A stretch of 64,000 nt of DNA from Lycium barbarum (GCF_019175385.1 NC_083340.1:22952336-23016335); one strand, 5' to 3'. Counted from the first letter of the stretch, positions 39,888-51,887 are shown. The notes: a model not told the origin generated them from the sequence alone. Numbers and translations are program-made.

Positions 39888-40041
39888 TAAGAGTCTGTTA
39901 GCATATTATAATTAGGCAGTGGCAATTCGTTTTAGCTTTGATCAAAATAAAATCACGAGCCAACTTGGGTCGTCGATGTGTTTGGCCTTCGAAGAATGGT
40001 TGGTTTCAATTATTGGTTCATGGTTATTATATGCCTACTGA

Positions 40042-41167
40042 GGGCATCCCCAACCCATTGCATTATTTTTTGCACCAAAATGGTGCAAACACCAAAATGA
40101 TGCAAATTAACTCCAACCTATTGCACCATTTTTTGCATCAAAAAAGAATATTCCGTTTATATTCTTCTCTCTCTTTTATATTATATTATTTTCTTTTACT
40201 TAAATTTTATTTTTAATTTCATAAAAAAATCCTTTTTTTTTTTACATATCCATCCCATGTAATTCATAATCCTTTGTTATATAATCATTTAATATAAAAT
40301 TATTTTATACCATAAAATTTTAAATAATATAAATTGTAAGTAAATATTATACGTTATACATATTAATGGATAATTCAAATAAAAGTGAAATCATTGATAA
40401 AATATAATTAAATAAATACTATTACATTAAGGTAGAATTTATTTTAATTTCTACATAAATATTCAACTTCCATGATTAGTACGTTGCTCCCATAAATGCT
40501 CTACTAATGCATTACGAAGTGCAAAATGAGCGTCTTTGTTCTTATTTTTTTTTGTGTTACAATTGTGTTATATATTCGAAATTATTATGTTATTGAACAT
40601 TGTGTTATTTATTAATAACATATTATATTTTATATTTGCACTTTTCATTTTTGTGATGGTTATATTTTTTAATAAAATTATAACTTATAATAAAATTAAC
40701 TTAAAATTTTATATAAAATAATATATACGAAAATTAATTTATAAAACTTACACTCCAAAATTAAGATGTAAAGTTAATATTACAAGATATTACATAAAAA
40801 ATAATTAGGTATATTAGGAATCTAAAATTATAAATTAAAATTTATAATATGTTAAATTAAAAGTGTTATATAATAATAAAATATTAATGAATAGTAATGG
40901 TGTAGATGAATAGGTATATTAGGAATTTAAATGTAAACATTAAAATTTATAATATGTTAAATTAAAAGTGTTATATAATAATAAAATAATAATAAATTAT
41001 TAATGAATAGTAATGGTGCAATGAATAGTGTTGCACCAAATTTGGTGCAACGTTATTCATGCACCAAAATGGTGCAAAAAATAGTGTAAGGTTGGAGCTT
41101 TAAAACATCATTTTTTGCACCAAAATAGCATTTGGTGCAAAAAAATGGTGCAAGGTTGGAGATGGCC
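40042..41167. mobile_element. AT-rich non-autonomous TIR element
   Basis: Ends GGGCATCCCCAACC on the left and the inverse of GGTTGGAGATGGCC on the right. Both subterminal regions repeat TTGCACCATTTT/TTTTGGTGCAA palindromes many times, typical of transposase-binding arrays. The interior is AT-rich with an approximately 100-bp direct duplication (about 40808-40905 and 40915-41012). The TSD is not resolved, so the superfamily is left open. Confidence 0.75.
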
Positions 41168-41541
41168 TAATGATTGGCCATAGTTTAGCTCCGCCTCCCA
41201 CCCCAAGGATTGGCCATATTCATATGCATTTAATATTCGTAAAACATTTTAGGTTACGTTGGAATCACTAATAAGTAATTTTCTGTCATAAACACTTCTA
41301 ATATATTATTTCTAAGTACTCTTGGTTTTATTAGACATAGAAATGGTCAAACAGTCCTTAAATTTTCCTAAATATACACGAACATGTACTGTATAAAACA
41401 CCTTCTTTAAATTTTGAAAAAGAAGAAAAAACACGTTTTTCAAAATGGAAAGCGACTCTAATCCTTCTTTAAAAGGGTAATACATGAAGGCAATCCGAAT
41501 CCTAGTCTAAAAAGGAACTTTGCTTCTCTTATTTATACGCC

Positions 41542-42441
41542 ATGCGAGAAAGAAAAGTTCTGAACAAGTATTTTCCACCAGATTTTGATCCCAAAAGAAT
41601 CCCAAGGCGAAAACAGCTGATGACTGTCCGCATGATGCTTCCTATGAGTATTCGTTTTCGTTGTGCTACTTGCGGCAATTACATCTATAAGGGCAGCAAG
41701 TTCAATTCCCGTAAAGAAGATGTTATCGTCGAAACAGATTTAGGGATAAAAATATTCAGGTTTTACTTCAAATGCACAGTGTTCTTCGGAAATCACTTAC
41801 AAAACAGATCCAAAAAATTCTGATTACACCGTTGAGTCAGGTGCAACTAGGAATTTTGAGCCTTGGCGCACCGAAGATGAGGAGAAGAAACAAAAAAGGT
41901 ACACTGAAGAGATCGGTGATTCAATGAAGTCATTAGAGAATAAAACGTTGGATTCGAAGAGAGAAATTGATATTGATGTAAATTTAGATGAATTAAAATT
42001 GCTGAAAGCAAGACAAGCAACTGTGAGCGTAGATGCAATGCTCGAAGCTAATATGCAACGCCTATTAGATATTAAAAAATTGGAGGAATTAGCTGATGAA
42101 TCACTCGTAAAATCAATATTTTTCCAGGGATCAAGAAATCCGATTGTCAAAAGAATTCGCGACGAAGAACTTGAGGAGGAAGATAATGATGATGATGATG
42201 ATTTAGTTTTTAATATTTCAGAAAACAACTCTCTTAAGAGGAGAAAGTTTTTTGAGGAAAACCCCACAGATTTATTGGCAAAAGCCCGCATTAGTGACAG
42301 ATGTAACAATAGAGATAAATATCATCAAGTGGTATAGTTAAATTATCAGTAGTCAAGAAGCCAAAGCAAGAGCCAGAAAAGCACACTAGCAATGGTCTAC
42401 TATCCTTACGTCAACAGTATGAAAGTGATGAATATATATGA
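41542..42441 (+). pseudogene. YJU2: YJU2/CWC16-family splicing factor copy, intronless, two frameshifts
   Basis: YJU2/CWC16 acts in the spliceosome around first-step catalysis. The start [20 protein letters not shown] and the zinc-binding/core region [20 protein letters not shown] and [11 protein letters not shown] are clear. A loss of two bases (or an equivalent shift) just after FYFKCT near 41778-41785 switches frame. The second frame then carries EPWRTEDEEKK, SLENKTLDSKREIDI and an acidic stretch. Another shift near 42325-42335 moves the conserved C-terminus (NGLLSLRQQYESDE, TGA at 42439-42441) out of frame. No introns are visible, suggesting a retrocopy. An expressed truncated protein is possible but unlikely. 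Confidence 0.85.
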
Positions 42442-43181
42442 TTGAATTATTGTTGTAGATTTGTAGCAAAGTTTAGTGCTTAAAAAAACCTTCAATCTTT
42501 TCACGTAAACAGCTTTTAATTCAGACTTTTGTTTCGAGGAATTATAATACTCAACATGTACAAACAATGTAATATACAAAACCTCAATTTAAGGTTTAAT
42601 TGTTCTAGTATTATAATCTTTTTGTTTGGTCATATTCTCTATTATTATAATCGAAGAATAAGATGCCAGTATTATGGAGCTGCTCGTCGATTTTAAAATT
42701 AGTACAACGGTAGACACTATTTGTTAGCTATCCCAAAGCAGATCTTTTTGATAAGACAATGTGTGATACGTAAACAAGAATCACTTTTTTAGCAAGGTAT
42801 AAAATACGTCGTCTCTAGTTTCCTTCAATTTAGGTGGATTTTTTTTTTTTTTATCAATGTCGAGATCATTGGATTCCTATTAACGAGGATTTGGAGTATC
42901 ACACATCAATTATTCAAAATTCAGAACATAGATTTCCTAAAAAGTAAAATTTGTACTACTAGTTTTGAACATAAAGCGTAAAGATGATTTGATAGTGTAT
43001 TTAAACCATGATTTGATATTAGTTAACAGGAAAATATATTTTTGATAACAAAAAAGATTAAGATACACAAAAGGAAATAAAATTTAAAAAACCTAGGGAA
43101 AAGGTAACATGGAGGATTTTACACCTCCACGGACCATGAATAGAAGAAAAAATATTGTTCTTTTAATTAAAAACTATTGGA
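42442..43181. other. Intergenic spacer between YJU2 pseudogene and glycosyltransferase gene
   Basis: AT-rich and noncoding. Poly-T near 42839-42852. It should contain the 3' UTR of the minus-strand transferase gene next to 43181. Confidence 0.5.
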
Positions 43182-46100
43182 CTACAGATTCTTGGGAGTC
43201 CAAGTTTGTGGCATTAACATCCTTTCATCACCTGGTAAAGCCATATACTTTTCCCAATCATCAAGCGCCATAGTTAGGTCATGCACTTTAGGCCATACTC
43301 CTATACAACAATTTGCATGCATTGTGCAAACAAGATTGAGATCTTTACTAGGCTCACAAAATCCCCCAAATAGAGCTGTGTCCAAAAACCTTATTTTCAA
43401 TCCAATATCTTTGATGAATGGGTTGAATTTAATCATGTTAAGCACGTCCTGATCGTGTTTTCCTGGATGAGCCTTTCTTGCATTGTACCAAAATTTATAA
43501 AATTTGATGGTACGTTGATTTGATTTGACATAATTAAAACCGGAATTTGGTGAATTGTTCAAATCCATATAGTCGTGCGAGTAATGATCACAAGAAATTT
43601 GGAGATCGGTGTCCGGATAAAAATGTGCAAATGGTTGTCGAAACCACAATATATCAGCATCCTGAAAGGAAAAAAAACACTTTTTATAGATAGGACAATA
43701 GCAATATATACAAATTCCAAAGAGTAAATATATTAATGAATGATCTGAAAGCTGATTCCAAAGGAATAAAATGGTGTACTCAAAATGGCATCAACAATCT
43801 AATTTTAGATGGGGATTCCTTACTAATCATTAACATGTTAAAAGGGATTTTTAATCCACCTTGGCACCTGAAGAGTATCATCACCGAAGCACAAAGAATG
43901 GCTCAACGGATTAACTGTCAATTTCAACATTGTTATCAGGAAGCTAATCAAATAGCGGATGCCTTGGCAAAATGGAGCATCAACAATCAAGATCACAATT
44001 TTTTTGCTTTGGAAGAGTTGCCACAGAGTGCTAGGGGACCGTATAGAATGGATCAACTTCAAATACCCTCTTTTAGACTAAAACATAGAAAACATAACTT
44101 CTGGTAACTCCACCCTGTAGAAGCCTAATAATTAGTTAGCTGCGAGAGGCTCCTTTTTTAAACCTTTAGTAGGATAATTATGTGCAGCAGTTCAAAGTGG
44201 GAGGCAAGGATGTTAATCCACCTCTCTGTAAATGGATGTCTATTTTGGTTTGAATGGAATACCCAGCTACTGGGAAATTGATTAAAAAAAATTACTGGGC
44301 CACTTAGAAAAATTACATTCAAATTAAAGTCAGACTATGATCTAGCAAATTCTAAGTTATTGTTTTTAATGAATCTTTTGTTTTTTCTTTTGTTAATTAA
44401 TGAATGATGAAGAGTAAGGAAGAGGCCATATCGAAGAAGTTTCTCCATTTGTCTTCCAAGTTCATAACAAAAGCTTACACTACCAATTGATCCTAATTTA
44501 TGGTTGGTTCTAAGTTTATAACACCAACAATGTAAATTAACATGTTATAGTATCTATAGATCACTTGCTTTATTTTTTAAGTTTTAACTTGTATACGGTG
44601 TACTCTGACGACGGTCTAAAGAAACTTATACACTATCATATCATTTGGAAGATAACTTCAAAGTCCGTTCGTGAAGATGAGATGAGTAACCTAAAAAATA
44701 CAGATATTGTGTAAAAATTCTTTATGGTGTAAATGAATGGAATTAGTTAAACCCTCATTTATCAGTTAGCTGGTTTCACTAATTATGAATAATTATTTCT
44801 AATTTTTAAGTGATCTGATAGTGTAAAATTTTTCTTACATGATTAATATATACTAGAAGTTAATGTTTAAAACTTTTAATAAAATTAATGTTAATGATAA
44901 AGTGAAGGAAGAGTACCGTGAAAATGAAGTTATATCCCATCTCAAGAACAATACGCTGAAAATAAATTTTCCTCCACGTAATCTTGAAATAATCCTCACT
45001 CATATAAAGAGCCTCACCAGAGAAATCAACACCTTTTGTAGTGAGTGCATAGCAATGAAGTTGTTTCTCCAAACAACGAGTATATGCAGTTTGGTCCAAT
45101 GCTGCAACTAATACATGTTTCAAAAGTGGTTTTGTTTGGTTTCCAACTCTAAAGCTTTTCAAGAAAATATCAAATATGGAGTTTGGCTCTGTCCATGCTG
45201 CATTTAGAGCTGTTATTATCACTGTTTTGTCTCCCATTGCTGCTTTCTCTAACACTTTATTTAACTTGCTTTTTTGCTTCTTCTTCTCCTGAAAATATAC
45301 ACAAATCTGGTAGTGATTTTTTAATACAATTTACTCTCATCCATTTTTGCTTGTCCACTATACTAAAAATACATGTGCATTTTTACTTGTCCAGCTTAGC
45401 AAATCAAGACAGTATATTTATCACAAGAGTCCATTTGGATTGACTTATGATTTTTGACTTATAAGCCAAAAGCCATAAGTTAAGAATTCTTGCCAATGGC
45501 TTTTGGCTTATTTTTGTTATTTTGACTTAAAAAAAGTGCTTAAAAACATTTTTTATTTTATCCAAACACTATAAAAGTGCTTAAAAGCTATTTTGGCTAA
45601 AAACACCTAAAATAGTCAATCCAAATAGGCTCTTAATTCCTAAGTTACCCTTATTATTAAGCCTCTTAATTCCTAAGTTACCCTTATTATTAATTATAAT
45701 CATTTTTCAATGCATTTTCCTAAATATTAAATTTATTATATTTAATTAAAGGGTGATATAGTAAACTTATCGTTTTATTAATTACTTTTTAAGAGATGTG
45801 CTAAGTCAAACACGGACAAGTAAAAAATGAACGGGGGAGTAGTAAATTTGTTTGACTCTCGTCAAGACACATGAATTGAAACAAAGGGAGTAAATAGTAA
45901 AGAATTTAAGAATAATCATTAGAGGGAGAGCTAAATAGGGGGGGACATCGGGTAGGAGAAATGGAGGTTTGGGCTCTAGAAGGGTTTGGGGTTGCTCATA
46001 TTTTACCAGAGATGCTTACTTATAAATCGGATCATATTAGGGCTTGCCAGGAAGTACTTGGTACTATGATTATTGGGGGAACAATATCTAATCCCGAAGA

Positions 46101-46895
46101 TGCTCTAGAATCTTTTCGATTGCTCGTTCGAGAACTAATTAACTGGGATCTAATCTAGCACGCTCTTAAATTATCTAATATTTCCAAGAAGTTTTAGACC
46201 TTTTTTTTTTCTTTACAGACGTGGGACTTTATCATGAAGAAGTTTAGATGTTGTTCTTCATTCGCTCGCAAAAAGCTCAAAAAATCTCCAAAAGCAAAAC
46301 GAAAGAAACTTCAACTATCCAAACACTATCTTTTGAATCCACCAATTAACTTCCTCTCCTAAAGTCTTTATTCAAGAAAAATTTCCAAATTTTGAAAAAA
46401 AAGGAGAGAGAAAAACACTTGTTCCTATTAATGAACATGACTCCGATCCAACCATATCAACATTCTGTGTTTAATAGGTACACTTTCTGAGTAGTATAAC
46501 TGTTCAATACGAACAAGTTTGAGTTCTAGTATCAAAGTAAACGATACAAACAAATTTAAGGACAGCTTATGACTTTAACTGAACAAACAACTTACTTTTT
46601 TTGGCCAAATAAGAAAAAGAAAACTTACTTTTGATCCTTGTGCAGAAACATTGGCAGTACTATCATTGTAGTGATGAGGCAAATTTCCAGCCGTGGAGCC
46701 ATTTGATGACGGATTTGTGTTTACATAGTTTGAGTCGAAAGCCAATGAGGAAACAGGTTTATAATTAGGAAAAAATTGGAGAGGGTAAGAAGAGTGATAA
46801 AGGAGGTGATATAAAAGAGCAACCGCTAAGAAACAAAGGAAAATTTTCACAATGTTACGTGAAGAAATTCTGTTATTGTTGTTGGTGGAAGCCAT
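43182..46895 (-). CDS. Nucleotide-diphospho-sugar transferase (At4g15970-like, PF03407), three exons
   Basis: A predicted Golgi type II membrane glycosyltransferase. Exons on the minus strand: 46895-46629, 45288-44917, 43661-43182, all joined in phase 0, giving 372 codons, a normal length for the family. Residues about 14-32 ([19 protein letters not shown]) form the single membrane anchor. The catalytic domain includes [38 protein letters not shown] and the DxD-type metal/nucleotide-sugar motif [11 protein letters not shown] spanning the start of exon 3. It ends [22 protein letters not shown] and TAG at 43184-43182. The acceptor is not known, so no specific polysaccharide is proposed. The gene looks intact and is probably functional. 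Confidence 0.92.
43736..44294 (+). mobile_element. LINE remnant with RNase H domain in intron 2 of the transferase gene
   Basis: 43736-44107 reads an RNase H-like (RVT_3) fold with [10 protein letters not shown] and [17 protein letters not shown], the conserved aspartates of plant LINE-encoded RNase H. It is followed by a noncoding tail and an A-run near 44282-44290. It is 5'-truncated and opposite in strand to the host gene. No TSD was found, so the borders are approximate; a decayed cellular RNase H-like gene is a less likely alternative. Confidence 0.72.
44295..44916. other. Remainder of transferase intron 2
   Basis: AT-rich and noncoding up to the exon 2 donor (GTACTC on the minus strand at 44916-44911). 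Nothing is recognised. Confidence 0.55.
45427..45632. mobile_element. Non-autonomous TIR element (MITE) in transferase intron 1
   Basis: About 206 bp with inverted ends: GAGTCCATTTGGATTGACT on the left matches the complement of AGTCAATCCAAATAGGCTC on the right. Internal TTTTGGCTTATAAG-type inverted segments are present. The TSD is unclear. A tandem repeat of about 33 bp (CTCTTAATTCCTAAGTTACC...) follows at about 45630-45696. Confidence 0.75.
45633..46628. other. Transferase intron 1, distal part
   Basis: Besides the rpoB fragment it is AT-rich, noncoding DNA. Minus-strand donor GTAAGT (46628-46623) follows exon 1. Confidence 0.55.
45920..46138 (+). mobile_element. Nuclear plastid DNA insert: rpoB C-terminal fragment
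   Basis: Reads the plastid RNA polymerase beta-subunit C-terminus: [20 protein letters not shown], then [20 protein letters not shown] and SFRLLVREL, after which plastid similarity stops. A TAG at about 45933 stands where rpoB has CAG, and other changes look like C-to-T decay, so it is a dead nuclear copy (NUPT) and not a contaminant chloroplast read. It lies in intron 1 of the transferase gene, on the opposite strand. Confidence 0.88.
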
Positions 46896-47020
46896 TGGTA
46901 GTGGTGGTGGCTATATATGGCTTCAACCAACAATTTTCTTCATCATCTAATTTGTTGTTGCTTCCACCTCCCTCTATTTGCCGTTCTTTTTTTGAATGTT
47001 AATTCTTGCAAGTACAAATG

Positions 47021-47022
<2 letters not shown>

Positions 47023-47060
<38 letters not shown>
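47023..47060. repeat. AT microsatellite upstream of the transferase gene
   Basis: About 19 AT repeats lie roughly 130 bp upstream of the ATG at 46895, in the 5' UTR or proximal promoter of the minus-strand gene. Likely length-polymorphic. Confidence 0.92.
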
Positions 47061-47063
<3 letters not shown>

Positions 47064-47616
47064 CTTTCTCTCTTTAAATATGTCCAAGTCAACTCTCACT
47101 TGAACCTTTTCTAAGTAAAGCCTAGCTGAGTAGCTTCTCTCTTGTTTTTTTTTTTGCCGTTGTTTTAGGTTAATTTGCACAAATCACCTAATATTTTTTA
47201 TTTATTTATACTGGAAATTTGTACTTTGTCTCTTAAAATATTTTTCATCTGATTGACCACTACGTTACGTCATGAGATAATGGTTAATTAGCTTCGCTTT
47301 CTTTTGACTTTCCCAAGTACAATAGTACTTATCTTTGTTAAAATTGACCATATCAACCAGTTAGGCAAGTGCATTAGAAAATGATAATTATCAAAGGTGT
47401 AAACTTTGACGAATTTAGAAGTAAACTTCATGTGGAAACTTAAATTTGTGAGAGAAGAGAAGAGGAAATTTCTTATTCCATGTTCAACTGATAACATAAT
47501 AGAATTTACAATGCTAACTGATATTTGACACAAATATCTAGATTTAGCGTCATTTGCATTTTACTTCTTAGCACTTTAATCGCAGTTTTTAATATAAATT
47601 GTGGTATATGAGCTTA
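47061..47616. other. Promoter side of the transferase gene / spacer
   Basis: Noncoding and AT-rich, with no motif secure enough to name. It probably contains the minus-strand promoter. Ends where the Athila LTR is inferred to begin. Confidence 0.4.
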
Positions 47617-48858
47617 TGTTGGTATACTTGTACGAATAGGTACAACAAGGACCAATAAAGGGTATTCCGAGCAATTTGTGATTGATTCCGAGGCTGTGCA
47701 CGTTGGTTGAACGTTGGGAAGAAAGTTCTAGCACTTGAAGGCAGAATCTGACCACTGAAGGGTCTCATGCGCTGGCCATGCGTCGCACAGCCAGCGCACA
47801 AAACCCCATCCCTGAATCTCAGACAGGCCATGCGCTGGTCGTGCGTCGCATGAGCAAAACACAAGGAAGACTATGCGCTGGCCAGACGTCGCATAGCCAG
47901 CGCACAAGAGGCATCAGTAATCCTAATTTGATCAAGATTGGGCCAACTTATCTCATATTTGCCCTAGCTTATAAATAGTCGTTTTAAACATTACATAGGC
48001 GGCTTAGACGAATTTTTAGACTTGTGAAACTATTTCTAGGTTTTATTCCTCTTCTATTATTTTTCTTTACATTAAAACCCTATGTTATTTATGAATTCTA
48101 GCTTCCATTCTCGAATCATATGTAACTAAACACCTTAATTATGGGGTTGTGGTTTAGCCATGAATATTGACGTTTGACAAGTATTTTAATCTTAGTAGCT
48201 CATTCGTATGCAATTGTTTCTTTACTTCTGTGCTTAATTGCTTGATTGTCTATGCAACTGTTGAGTTCTATTTACTAATTGATATACGTGCATGGGAAAG
48301 ACGTTGTTAGTTTAGAGAAGGAGTAAAGAGATTGTGATCTGATTATCCCCATAGTTGGGCTAGGATTTGTGACTAGGATAGGAATATACTTAGTTACCAC
48401 AATCAATTACATACCGTGCTCTTATTGCGTTCTTGATAAGTCAAGACCATAGGAATATAGGAGGAGAATTATCTTGAATCGGCGAGTAGTGGTTCGGAAG
48501 AATACTACGAGATTAATAATTCGGTTAATTAGCAATTGTGAACAAAGTTACTAAGCTATGATGCTTGAATGACTCAATAGGATTGGTGAACCAACCACGA
48601 CCCTGGAATATTTATAAAATCTTGATAAGCAACTCTCAAAGACGTTCGTTGCACAATTCTAGTTTACATTGTTAGTTATTTAGTTTTCAGCATTAAGTTA
48701 CAAAACAAACAAAATTCATTACTTGCATAATTAGTAGCAATAGTTTATTTTCATAAAAGTATTGGACTTAAGTCTCTGTGAGTTTGACATTTTATTTTAT
48801 ATAATCACTATATTACTTTTACGACCATGTACACTTGCGTGTGCATTTGGACGCAACA
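47617..48858 (+). repeat. Athila 5' LTR (inferred borders)
   Basis: Starts TGTTGGTATACTTG and ends ACGCAACA, five bases before the primer-binding site; about 1.24 kb, normal for Athila. No 3' partner is in the window to confirm the borders. It contains three hairpin repeats (47768-47905). Confidence 0.6.
47768..47905. repeat. Three GCGCTGG/CCAGCGC hairpin repeats in the Athila LTR
   Basis: Units of the form TGCGCTGGCCATGCGTCGCA..CCAGCGCAC near 47768, 47830 and 47874. Left and right arms are complementary (TGCGCTGG / CCAGCGCA). Confidence 0.85.
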
Positions 48859-48863
48859 AGTTT

Positions 48864-48880
48864 TTGGCCGTTGCCGGGGA
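48864..48880 (+). other. Athila primer-binding site (tRNA-Asp type, 2-base deletion)
   Basis: TTGGCCGTTGCCGGGGA corresponds to the usual TGGCGCCGTTGCCGGGGA, complementary to the tRNA-Asp 3' end, with two bases missing. Confidence 0.8.
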
Positions 48881-48984
48881 CTTAAAAATCAATTATTTTT
48901 ACCAGAGTAAACTGTATTGCTTTATTTATCCAAGTATTAACGTCTTGATCTTAGCTGCTACTTGATTGCAGGTACTTTAATCGA

Positions 48985-50619
48985 ATGTGAAGGACTGCGA
49001 GTCAAAACAATCTTGAGGAATTCGATCCTGAGCCTGAACATACTTTCAACCGGCGCAGGAGAGACTTGAACTTATTGCAGAATCTGCAGGCTCTAGCCGA
49101 ATTACCTGTGGTCATGGCTAATAATCCACCAGCGAAAGTGCGAGAGGTTGCAGCGCCTCGTGTGGCATGTAACTTTAAGAAATGTCAAGCCCACCATCGA
49201 AGGGCATTTTGAGCTAAAGCATCCTATGATTCAGCTACTTCACTCTAGTGGGAAATTCACGGGAATGTCACACGAGGATCCTCAATGTCACGTCCATACT
49301 TTTCTGCAGATTGTTGATACTTTTGCTACTGAAAGGGTTACTAAAGAATGTGTGCGGCTGACACTGTTCCCCTTTTCTCTGTTGGGGAATGCAAGTAACT
49401 GGTTATTAGCAGAGCTCGCAAATTCTATCACTTCATGGGATGATCTGGCGACAAAATTCTTGATAAGGTTCTTTCCACCAGCAAAGACAGCTTGACTCCA
49501 AAGAGAGATCATGTCATTCAGGCCGAAAAAAGGGGAAATTTTGTATCAAGCGTGGGAGAGGTTCAAAGGTCTTCTCATTGTCTTCACCACTATCAGACGA
49601 ATGAAGTTCTGGAACACACATTTATTGAGAGTCTGGATGCCCAACATAAGTCATCACTAGACACTGCTGCAGGAGGGCAGGCTCTTGATCTGAGCTATGA
49701 AGAATTATTCACATTATTGAACAGGTTTACTCAGAGCACTCCAGACTGGCAGGATGATATAATTAGCAGTTCAGTTAGGAAGGCACCTGGTGTTTTTGAA
49801 GTGGATAATTTTACGACACTGTCAGCACAGATTGATGCCATGCGCACTGAAATCAAGAAGTTAACTGCTGCGTAAGTCCAACCATAGGTGCATGCAGTGC
49901 AACAAGCCATCCTCTTTTGTGAAGTTTGTGGATAAGGTCACACCAGTGATGAATGCCCTGCAAATCCCGCATCCATATACTTTGTAGGTAATGTAGGTAA
50001 GGGGCAAGGAAACAACAATTAATACGGGAATTCTTACAACCCGAATTAGAGGAATCACTCGAATTTCAGGTGGAGTGACAATCAAGGAAATCATAAATAG
50101 AACTATCAGCCAGCACCTGTTCCTCAAGCCCCCAAGAATAGTATAGAAGAGATGATGAAAAAGATGATGAGTGATATACAGAAGATGATGACAAACCAGC
50201 AGAAGTTGATAACAGATAATGAGAATCGCGATTTGGCTGTGCGAAATTTAGAGAGGCAGATGGGACAGATAGCGGGTGCACAAAATACTAGACTACCTGG
50301 AGGACTTCCAAGTGATACGCATGTGAATCCCAAGCCTTGTAATGCTATGACTCTTCGAAATGGGAGAGAATTAGAGAAAGTGGCTCCAAAGAAAACCAGT
50401 CGAGTAGAAGCTGAAAAAGAGAAGATTGTCGAGGAGATGATTGAAAAAGAGAGGGTAGTCGAGACACCAGTGGAAAAGCAACCACAACCCGTGGTTTCAG
50501 AGCCACCACCTCCATTCCCTCAACGTTTGGCAAGACAAAAAGAAGAGGCTACTTACAAGAAGTTTCTTGATTTGCTTAAGCAGGTACGCGTGAACGTCCC
50601 GTTGGTTGATATGCTGTAG
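48985..50619 (+). pseudogene. gag: Athila gag, broken
   Basis: The ATG at 48985 is followed at once by TGA, where related elements have an arginine codon. Frame pieces 48991-49210, 49148-49495 and 49492-49875 together cover the gag domain: FELKHPMIQLLH, DDLATKFLIRFFPPAKTA, then FIESLDAQHKSSLDTAAGGQ. 50124-50619 encodes the lysine/glutamate-rich linker ending SEPPPPFPQRLARQKEE and KKFLDLLKQVRVNVPLVDML. At least three frame breaks are present. Confidence 0.85.
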
Positions 50620-51090
50620 GGTATTCCAAAGTATGCTAAGTACATCAAAGATATTGTTTCAAACAACAGCCGATTCATAGAGTATGCCACTGTTGCACTT
50701 ACTGAGGAGTGCACTTCTCGTATTCAAAACAGGTTGCCCACTAAATTGAAGGATCCGGGAAGTTTCACGATCGAGATTTCTATTGGGAAACAGGTTATTG
50801 CTCGAGCACTATGTGATCTAGGTGCAAGTATAAATTTGATGCCTTCATTTATCTTCAGGAAGCTAGGTTTGGGAGTGCCCAGACCAACCACTATAGTTCT
50901 TCAGCTGGCAGACATTTCGTTAGCAAGACCCGAAGGCATTATTGAAAATGTATTGGTACAAGTAGGGTCGTTGATAATTCCTGCAGACTTCGTGATTTTG
51001 GACTTCGAGCCAGATCCGGAAGTCCCATTTATTTTGGGGCGTCCATTCTTGGCCACAGGGAGAGCACTTATTGATGTAGCTGTTGGGTAG
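50620..51090 (+). pseudogene. Athila aspartic protease
   Basis: Active-site segment ALCDLGASINLMP at about 50806-50844. Flap and C-terminal parts follow (FVILDFEPDPEVPFILGRPF, then LATGRALIDV), then a TAG at 51088-51090 where the polyprotein should continue. DLGAS, not DTGA, is characteristic of Athila and related plant lineages. Confidence 0.85.
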
Positions 51091-51887
51091 CTCACCATGA
51101 GAGTACATGACAAAGTTGAAGTCTTTAATGTATACAAGGCTCTGAGGATGCCTGCAATCTATGAGGAGCTGTCAGCCATTACTGTTCTGAATGATGGTGC
51201 ACGAAGACCACTCATCACTTCTCATGATCCATTAGAGAGAGACCTAGTGGATGGTGATATTTTTTGGTGATTCAGCGGCTTTTAAGAAGGTGCAGATTCT
51301 GGATATGGCGAGCATTTATATTCGTGAAGCGAGTTTGAGCCTTTAGATAGAAAAATGGGAGTAACTCTAAAGTTATCAATGGAAGAGCCTCCGAAGTTGG
51401 AGTTGAAGCCCTTACCTGCACATCTTAAATATGCATTCTTAGGCGAGGGTAATACCTTGCCAGTGATATTAGCAGCAGAGTTGACCGACGAAGAGGTTAG
51501 TGTTTGTCTGGAAGTGTTGAAGTCTCACAAAAGGGCATTGGGGTGACAGATATCCGATATTCAGGGAATTAGCCCCGCGCTATGCATGCACAAGATACTC
51601 ATGTAGGATGATCATAAGCCTAGCGCACAACATTAACATAGAGACTGAATCCTATGATGAAGGAGGTTGTCAAGAAAGAGGTAATCAAGTGGTTAGATTC
51701 CGACATTATTTTTCCTATTTCGGCTAGCAAGTGCGTGAGTCCGGTGTAGTGTGTCCAAAAGAAAGGAGGGATGACAGTTGTGACAAATGATAAAAAAAAA
51801 GAGCTCATTCCTACTAGAATAATCACTGGATAGAGAATTTGCATGGATTATTGCAAGTTGAACGAAGCAACCAGGAAGGATCACTAT
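51091..51887 (+). pseudogene. pol: Athila pol, N-terminal RT part
   Basis: Broken frames read VVKKEVIKWLDSDIIFPISA, then VQKKGGMTVV and MDYCKLNEATRKDHY, the fingers/palm start of RT. The coding sequence is cut within the DHY codons by the solo LTR at 51888. Several stops (TAG for CAG, TAG for TGG) are present. Confidence 0.85.

Noticed and set aside
38168..39925. Many open frames of glycine/valine- or proline-rich peptides
   Set aside because: They are translations of the C-rich and G-rich arms of the foldback element, not genes.
41824..42309. 161-codon serine-rich minus-strand frame
   Set aside because: Mirror of the YJU2 pseudogene acidic and lysine-rich sequence; no family recognised.
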